Both the position numbers and the translations under genes were made by a program. From the NCBI GenBank assembly GCA_903908165.1, contig CAIVQX010000193.1:1-32775 (forward strand): a stretch of 32,775 nt of DNA, written 5' to 3'. The notes below the pieces were generated by a model, which was not told where the DNA came from, did no database searches, and worked only from the letters and a program-made list of their open reading frames with translations. Numbering within the stretch: the stretch's first letter is position 1; each line of letters starts with the position of its first letter. This document shows positions 28,035-32,775 of this stretch, piece after piece. This DNA is from an uncultured Methylococcaceae bacterium. Its GTDB lineage: Bacteria > Pseudomonadota > Gammaproteobacteria > Methylococcales > Methylomonadaceae.

Positions 28035-29438
28035 ATGACTATTACAACACGTTTTGCTCCGAGTCCAACAGGCTATTTGCATGTTGGTGGTGCCCGTACG
28101 GCATTATTCTCTTGGCTATATGCCCGTAAACACGGTGGCAAATTTATTTTACGTATTGAAGATACCGATTTGGAGCGATCCACTCAATCATCAATTGATG
28201 CCATTCTTGAAGGAATGGCGTGGTTGGGGTTGGACTATGATGAAGGGCCTTTTTTTCAAACCCATCATTTTAATCGGTATAAAGAGATTATTCAGCAATT
28301 ACTGGCTCAGGGTGATGCTTATTATTGCTATTGTAGTAAAGAAGAGTTGGAGCTATTGCGCACTGAACAAATGGCCAATAAAGAAAAGCCACGTTATAAC
28401 GGTAAATGCAGGTCTTCAGGAAAATTAGAACAAGACACTGAGCCGGTGATTCGTTTTAAAAACCCAGTTGACGGGGTCGTGGTGATCCATGATTTGGTTA
28501 AAGGTGATATTACGGTTGCTAACAAGGAGTTGGATGATTTGATTATCGCTAGAGCTGATGGGACACCCACCTATAATTTAACAGTGGTTGTAGATGATAT
28601 GGATATGGAGGTTACGCATGTTATCCGAGGTGATGATCATGTGAATAATACCCCTAGGCAGATTAATATTCTTAATGCCTTGAATTCTAAGCTTCCCAAG
28701 TATGCTCATTTACCAATGATTCTTGGGCCAGATGGTGCCCGCTTATCTAAGCGACATGGTGCAGTGAGTGTGATGCAATTCCGTGATGAGGGTTATTTAC
28801 CGGAAGCGTTATTGAATTATCTTGTTCGGCTAGGTTGGTCTCATGGTGATCAGGAGATCTTTTCTATGGATGAGATGGTTGAGTTTTTTGAATTGAATGA
28901 TGTCAATGTGTCAGCATCGACCTTTAACATGGAAAAATTGTTGTGGTTAAACCATCAGTACATTATGAACGGTGACACTGCACATATTGCTCGTCATTTA
29001 AGTTGGCATATGGGGCAGTTAGGTATTGATCCAACAGAGGGCCCCCATTTAGTTGATGTTGTAAAGTTGCTCAGGGAGCGAAGTAAAACATTGGTTGAAA
29101 TGGCTACCGCCAGTCTCTATTTTTATAAAGAATTTGATGGTTATGAAGAAAAAGCGGTAAAAAAGAATTTTACGATGGGTTCTGATCAGGTTTTAGCTCG
29201 TTTACATGATGAATTGCTTGCGGTCATAGAATGGAACGCTGAAAAAGTACATCAAGTGATTGTCAATCTTGCTGAGGCTTTAGGGTTAAATATGGGTAAA
29301 GTTGCTCAGCCTCTTCGCTTGGCAATTTGCGGGTCAGGGGTATCGCCGGCTATAGATTTAACTTTAGCATTGCTTGGACGAGAAAAAACCTTGTCTAGAA
29401 TAGATAACGCCATTAATTATATAAGAAATTTAAATTAG
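28035..29438 (+). CDS. gltX: Glutamyl-tRNA synthetase
   Basis: Class I synthetase that charges tRNA-Glu, also supplying Glu-tRNA for tetrapyrrole synthesis. At 467 residues it matches E. coli GltX (471). The HIGH-type motif is in [18 protein letters not shown] at the N-terminus and the KMSKS-type motif is LSKRHG near residue 240. A zinc-type cluster of CYC and a later YNGKC is kept. The C-terminal anticodon-binding helices complete the protein. The gene lies directly upstream of a tRNA cluster containing two tRNA-Glu genes, its own substrate. A stop at 29438 is followed within three bases by the tRNA promoter. Confidence 0.98.
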   Translation: MTITTRFAPSPTGYLHVGGARTALFSWLYARKHGGKFILRIEDTDLERSTQSSIDAILEGMAWLGLDYDEGPFFQTHHFNRYKEIIQQLLAQGDAYYCYCSKEELELLRTEQMANKEKPRYNGKCRSSGKLEQDTEPVIRFKNPVDGVVVIHDLVKGDITVANKELDDLIIARADGTPTYNLTVVVDDMDMEVTHVIRGDDHVNNTPRQINILNALNSKLPKYAHLPMILGPDGARLSKRHGAVSVMQFRDEGYLPEALLNYLVRLGWSHGDQEIFSMDEMVEFFELNDVNVSASTFNMEKLLWLNHQYIMNGDTAHIARHLSWHMGQLGIDPTEGPHLVDVVKLLRERSKTLVEMATASLYFYKEFDGYEEKAVKKNFTMGSDQVLARLHDELLAVIEWNAEKVHQVIVNLAEALGLNMGKVAQPLRLAICGSGVSPAIDLTLALLGREKTLSRIDNAINYIRNLN

Positions 29439-29440
29439 TG

Positions 29441-29469
29441 TTGGATTTTACAGGTAATTACTGTAAAAT
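29441..29469 (+). promoter_or_regulatory. Promoter for the tRNA-Ala/Glu/Glu cluster
   Basis: TTGGAT at 29441-29446 and TAAAAT at 29464-29469 are separated by exactly 17 bases, placing the start of transcription near 29476, about nine bases ahead of the mature tRNA-Ala. The same DNA contains a perfect inverted repeat, ATTTTACAG at 29445-29453 with CTGTAAAAT at 29461-29469, followed by T-rich DNA, which could also help end the gltX transcript. Confidence 0.55.
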
Positions 29470-29484
29470 TTCCGTTCTTTACTT

Positions 29485-29560
29485 GGGGCCATAGCTCAAT
29501 TGGTAGAGCGCAACACTGGCAGTGTTGAGGTCAGCGGTTCGATTCCGCTTGGCTCCACCA
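29485..29560 (+). tRNA. tRNA-Ala (anticodon GGC)
   Basis: A 76-base cloverleaf with encoded CCA. The acceptor stem GGGGCCA pairs with TGGCTCC (one G-U pair). The D-arm contains AGCTCAATTGGTAGAGC, the anticodon loop is CTGGCAG with anticodon GGC, and the T-arm contains GGTTCGATTCC. It is the first of three tRNAs after gltX. Confidence 0.97.
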
Positions 29561-29583
29561 AAAGAAAAGATATTTAATAGCTA

Positions 29584-29659
29584 GTCCCCATCGTCTAGCG
29601 GCCTAGGACACTGCCCTTTCACGGCGGTAACAGGGGTTCGAACCCCCTTGGGGACGCCA
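29584..29659 (+). tRNA. tRNA-Glu (anticodon TTC), copy 1
   Basis: A 76-base cloverleaf with encoded CCA. The acceptor stem GTCCCCA pairs with TGGGGAC, the anticodon loop is CTTTCAC with anticodon TTC, and the T-arm is GGGGTTCGAACCCC. It is identical over its full length to the second copy 97 bases downstream. Confidence 0.98.
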
Positions 29660-29756
29660 TTTTAATGGTGTATGTTAATTATACTAGCCATATAACAGAA
29701 GATTTAGAGATTGATTCTTATGGATCATCTTATTAGGCCTGACTAAGCCCAGTTTA

Positions 29757-29832
29757 GTCCCCATCGTCTAGCGGCCTAGGACACTGCCCTTTCACGGCGG
29801 TAACAGGGGTTCGAACCCCCTTGGGGACGCCA
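29757..29832 (+). tRNA. tRNA-Glu (anticodon TTC), copy 2
   Basis: An exact duplicate of the preceding tRNA-Glu gene, with encoded CCA. The identity extends two bases upstream and one base downstream of the mature tRNA (79 bases in all). A strong terminator follows, so this ends the tRNA transcript. Confidence 0.98.
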
Positions 29833-29839
29833 TATAATG

Positions 29840-29871
29840 AAAGGCCTATCTAATCGATGGGCCTTTTTTTT
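29840..29871 (+). terminator. Strong intrinsic terminator of the tRNA cluster
   Basis: AAAGGCC pairs with GGCCTTT (arms at about 29840-29846 and 29859-29865), with an inner ATC/GAT pairing in the loop. A run of eight T follows the GGCC arm. This separates the tRNA operon from the MxaJ-like gene. Confidence 0.85.
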
Positions 29872-29930
29872 GCCTTAACTTTATTATCTAAAATTCTCTT
29901 TTACTATGCATTCTTTAGGGCCAATTTTAG

Positions 29931-29936
29931 TATAAT
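29931..29936 (+). promoter_or_regulatory. Candidate -10 element for the MxaJ-like gene
   Basis: A perfect TATAAT lies 49 bases before the ATG at 29985 and after the tRNA terminator. No convincing -35 hexamer sits 16-18 bases upstream, so the promoter may depend on an activator. Confidence 0.4.
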
Positions 29937-29984
29937 ATCCGTTGAAGCAATACGTCCTGTCTTTGTAACCCCAATAGGATCTTT

Positions 29985-30821
29985 ATGAGCATACTAAAAA
30001 TAGTAGCTGGTTTAAGTTTAGCAGTGATTATTTCCCCAGCATTCGCAGAAGAAAAATTTAAAGTTTGTGCGGATCCGCTTAATCCTCCTTATTCAACAAA
30101 AAAAGGAGAGGGGTTTGAAAACAAAATTGCTGAACTGTTTGCCAAAGAAGTAGACCATAAAGTTGAGTATACTTGGTTTGCACAGCGCATTGGATTTATA
30201 CGTAATACCTTAACAGCATCAGTAAATGATCGGGATGTCGACAGTGATCAGTATAAATGTGACATCGTAATGGGGGTTCCTGCTGGTTATGATATGACGT
30301 TAACTACATTACCTTATTACACATCAACTTATGTCTTGTTAATTGCCAGAGGTCGTGGTTGGGATGATATTAAAGATGCAACACAATTAACCGAGCTGCC
30401 ATTGGAAAGACAGGAAGCCTTGAGGATTGCTATGTTTGATCGTGGCCCTGGAACCACATGGATGCAACAGAATGGCCTCCTTGATCAAGGTGTTTCTTAT
30501 CAATCAATGTCGGGTGACAGCGAAAATAATGTGGCTATGCAAATAGATAAGGATTTCAAAGCAAAAAAGATTGATATGGTTATTTTGTGGGGACCAATGG
30601 CTGCTTATGTTATGTCACAAAGTCCAAAAAATAGTTATTCGATGGTCTTAATGAAATCAACACCAAAAATAAAGTTTGATTTTGCAATGGCTATGGGCGT
30701 TCGAAAAGGTGATAAAGAAAAAAAAGCTATGCTTGATAAGTTGATTGTTAATAAAGCCAATGAGATTGCTGAAATTATTAAGCGTTATAACATTCCGCTA
30801 GTATCTATTAATAAAAACTGA
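29985..30821 (+). CDS. MxaJ/XoxJ-type periplasmic binding protein
   Basis: A 278-residue periplasmic protein of the family associated with PQQ alcohol dehydrogenases (MxaJ beside MxaF, XoxJ beside XoxF). The signal peptide ends SPAFA with cleavage before Glu22. The mature protein starts FKVCADPLNPPYS, then KGEGFENKIAELFAKE, TWFAQRIGFIRNTL, a CDIVMGVPAGYD motif and PYYTSTYVLL, all hallmarks of this solute-binding-like family. Such proteins are thought to help activate the lanthanide or calcium methanol dehydrogenase; none is encoded in this window, nor is the cytochrome partner. An AGGA site six bases ahead supports the start. It could be an MxaJ/XoxJ paralogue acting away from its cluster. 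This gene is the strongest sign of a methylotrophic host. Confidence 0.88.
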   Translation: MSILKIVAGLSLAVIISPAFAEEKFKVCADPLNPPYSTKKGEGFENKIAELFAKEVDHKVEYTWFAQRIGFIRNTLTASVNDRDVDSDQYKCDIVMGVPAGYDMTLTTLPYYTSTYVLLIARGRGWDDIKDATQLTELPLERQEALRIAMFDRGPGTTWMQQNGLLDQGVSYQSMSGDSENNVAMQIDKDFKAKKIDMVILWGPMAAYVMSQSPKNSYSMVLMKSTPKIKFDFAMAMGVRKGDKEKKAMLDKLIVNKANEIAEIIKRYNIPLVSINKN

Positions 30822-30876
30822 TTCAATAATTAATCTTTAGAAATTATTGTGTCGGTGTTGTTATCGCTTTCTAGAA

Positions 30877-32352
30877 TTATCTACGATTAAATAACGATAC
30901 AAGGTGTGAAAGTCGAGTAACTTTATCATTGTTTAGTTGATGCCATTGAAAGCGCCAGTTCCAATTTCCAGTTGTAGTACCAGGAGTATTCATGCGGGCT
31001 TCAGTGCCTAATTCCAAAATATCCTGCATGGGAATAACAGCAAGATTGGCAACCGATCCTAATGCGGCTTGTATGAGAGCACAATGGAGTGACATTGACG
31101 GATTACCTAGATAATCATAAACGTAGTTTTTTTCGTGTTCACTGATACTGTTCGACCAACCTACAGTCGTATCATTATCATGAGTTCCCGTGTAAACAAC
31201 ACAATTTCTTTCATAATTATCCGGCAAATAAGGATTGTCAGAGTTCCCTCCAAACGCAAACTGTAAGATTTTCATGCCTGGTAAATTGAATTCGTCTCTC
31301 AGTGCTTCTACTTCATCAGTGATAATACCTAAGTCTTCAGCGACTAAAGGGATTGCCCCCAGTTTATTTTTTATTGCATTTAATAAGGCTTGACCTGGAG
31401 CTTTAACCCATTCTCCTTGTTGTGCTGTAGGCTCGTCCGCGGGTATTTCCCATGCTGCCTCTAGGCCACGAAAATGATCAATACGGAGAATATCAAATTG
31501 TTCAAGTTGAGTTTCCATTCGTTCAGTCCACCAAGCAAAATTTGTTTTAGCAAGGTATTTCCAATCATAGTGAGGATTGCCCCAGCGCTGACCAGTGGTT
31601 GAAAAATAATCAGGTGGAACACCAGCAACAACTGACATGTCGCAAGAGTCATTAAGTTTGAAAACTTTACGATTAGACCAGACATCTGCGCTGTCATAGG
31701 AAACGAAAATAGGAATATCACCAAAAAGGAAAATACCTTTTTCATTGGCATGCTTCTTTAAACTCATCCATTGTTTGAAGAAGATATATTGCTCGAATTT
31801 AATATTGATAATGTTTTCGGCTAAGCGTTGTCGTGCTTCAGCTAGAGCACTTACATCTCTCTCCTTAAATGGCTTGGGCCATTGAATCCATGATTGTTTA
31901 TTAAAGACATTTCTCAATGCGATAAATAAGGAAAAATCATCAAGCCAGAATGCTTTTTCTGCACAGAAATGTATAAAGTCATTTTTATCTTGCTCGGTGG
32001 CTCGATCTATAAAACCTTTATAAGCTTTCGCAATTAAGCAGGTTTTGTTGAATGCATAGGAGCCTTTGCATTCAGTACATTGATCTTCTGGATGTAACCA
32101 ATTTAATGCGACTAAACCATCGGTATCTATTAATGTTGGATTGCCAGCATGGGCAGATAAGCATTGATAAGGTGAGCCATCTGCATGAGTCATACCTAAG
32201 GGCAGGGTCTGCCAGACGCTAACTCCTGAATTATGGAGAAAATTTACAAAGTTATAGGCATCTTGGCCTAAATTACCTTGCTTGTCGGCGCCTGGTAAAG
32301 AGGTGATGTGGAGAAGCACGCCTGCTCGGCGTTTATTTAAAAGGTTATTCAC
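30877..32352 (-). CDS. malQ: 4-alpha-glucanotransferase (amylomaltase)
   Basis: MalQ transfers alpha-1,4-glucan segments between maltooligosaccharides and works with glycogen storage and breakdown, which gammaproteobacterial methanotrophs are known to have. The 491-residue length fits the GH77 amylomaltase type found in Thermus and plants rather than the longer E. coli form. Conserved blocks are GVLLHITSLPG, QTLPLG, SPYQCLSAHAGNP, the nucleophile region LRIDHFRGL, the acid/base region VAEDLGIIT and THDNDTTVGW. The start is GTG at 32352, supported by an AGAGG site about seven bases upstream; no ATG is available near the N-terminus. It converges on the MxaJ-like gene with 55 bases between. No other glycogen gene lies in the window. 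Confidence 0.96.
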   Translation of the reverse strand: MNNLLNKRRAGVLLHITSLPGADKQGNLGQDAYNFVNFLHNSGVSVWQTLPLGMTHADGSPYQCLSAHAGNPTLIDTDGLVALNWLHPEDQCTECKGSYAFNKTCLIAKAYKGFIDRATEQDKNDFIHFCAEKAFWLDDFSLFIALRNVFNKQSWIQWPKPFKERDVSALAEARQRLAENIINIKFEQYIFFKQWMSLKKHANEKGIFLFGDIPIFVSYDSADVWSNRKVFKLNDSCDMSVVAGVPPDYFSTTGQRWGNPHYDWKYLAKTNFAWWTERMETQLEQFDILRIDHFRGLEAAWEIPADEPTAQQGEWVKAPGQALLNAIKNKLGAIPLVAEDLGIITDEVEALRDEFNLPGMKILQFAFGGNSDNPYLPDNYERNCVVYTGTHDNDTTVGWSNSISEHEKNYVYDYLGNPSMSLHCALIQAALGSVANLAVIPMQDILELGTEARMNTPGTTTGNWNWRFQWHQLNNDKVTRLSHLVSLFNRR

Positions 32353-32775
32353 GCAACAGCCTCTAATTGATGTCCAGTACCTAGATGCATTTTACTTCCC
32401 CGCCTGAGGGATTCAAGACTTAGAATTCAATGATACATTAAGTTCAAGTGAATATGTCATTTAAAGATATTTCTTAGTGTGGCTTTAATTTAACACAGTC
32501 TTTTATTGCCTGTGGTTTTATATTAAAAGCGGTTTAAATGCACTTTATTGTAAGCCTACTTAAGCTTTAATTTATGCTTATCTGCATCCTGAGCTTAACG
32601 TATTTTTTGTTATTATCGCTATAAAAAAGGCAACTGAATATCTATATAATCATAAAAAAATTTAATGCTTGTCATATAAAGCACTAAGGAATCTATTAGG
32701 GATTAATTGTCTTGTCAGCGAAGGTTAACGAACATAATGTAATCTTTGACCAAGCATGTCAGGCGTAACTAATAC
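32353..32775. other. Upstream region of malQ to the window edge
   Basis: About 420 bases of AT-rich DNA with no convincing coding frame. It should hold the malQ promoter on the minus strand, but no clear -35/-10 pair was found. An ATG at 32756 opens a seven-codon frame that runs off the window and has no ribosome site, so it is not called. Confidence 0.4.

Noticed and set aside
29445-29469. Perfect inverted repeat ATTTTACAG/CTGTAAAAT considered as a LexA-type operator
   Set aside because: A LexA box has CTG outside and CAG inside in the opposite order. The repeat coincides with a good promoter and a T-rich 3' end, which explain it better.
29584-29833. Duplicated tRNA-Glu considered as attachment sites of an integrated element
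   Set aside because: The 97 bases between copies hold no integrase or cargo, and both copies are complete tRNAs, so simple duplication is sufficient.
32756-32775. ATG opening a frame at the right edge
   Set aside because: Only seven codons are visible and there is no ribosome site, so it cannot be supported.

Overview
The window looks like chromosome from a low-GC (roughly 37-38% by eye) gammaproteobacterium, most likely a methanotroph or methylotroph of the Methylococcales type. Three things point there: core genes with gammaproteobacterial features and order (smc-zipA-ligA, orn next to rsgA, hemF, hslO, mobA); use of Smc rather than MukB; and a MxaJ/XoxJ-type periplasmic binding protein, a family tied to PQQ methanol dehydrogenases. 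The lineage is an inference from gene content, not a computed placement. No insertion sequence, prophage, CRISPR array or rRNA gene was seen.

Layout. The left edge holds the start of a lipase-like gene (minus strand), then hemF, a DUF2797 gene and a very long bifunctional penicillin-binding protein, all on the plus strand. Next come mobA (minus), a small Cys-containing lipoprotein (plus), and the minus-strand division and replication operon smc-zipA-ligA, where smc and zipA overlap as TAATG. From about 13.8 to 16.6 kb lie two more lipoprotein genes (a cysteine-rich repeat protein and a SYLF protein) and the divergent oxidative-damage pair hslO/msrA. At 16.8-18.7 kb is a RegB/RegA-type redox two-component system, followed by a family 5 uracil-DNA glycosylase and a small secreted protein.

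The 20.2-22.7 kb stretch is accessory in character: an SMR efflux protein, a cupin, an orphan UPF0175 protein, a 40-residue lipoprotein behind a perfect FNR box, and the gene for an [4Fe-4S] FNR-type regulator. Then follow a minus-strand pair (Ste24-like M48 protease and rsgA) divergent from orn and a fused double CrcB gene. Translation genes occupy 26.6-29.8 kb: serS, gltX, tRNA-Ala(GGC) and two identical tRNA-Glu(UUC) genes closed by a strong terminator. The window ends with the MxaJ-like gene and malQ.

How the parts connect. Oxygen and redox sensing recurs: RegB/RegA, FNR with a matching operator, oxygen-dependent HemF, Hsp33 and MsrA. That suits a microaerobic methane or methanol oxidiser. 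The most unusual object is the crcB gene at 25587-26294. Its second repeat lacks the first membrane helix, which would place it upside down relative to the first repeat and give an antiparallel fluoride-channel dimer in one chain. Other points for a second look are the roughly 190-residue extra segment in the penicillin-binding protein, the FNR-box lipoprotein, and a strong minus-strand terminator with no minus-strand gene feeding it.
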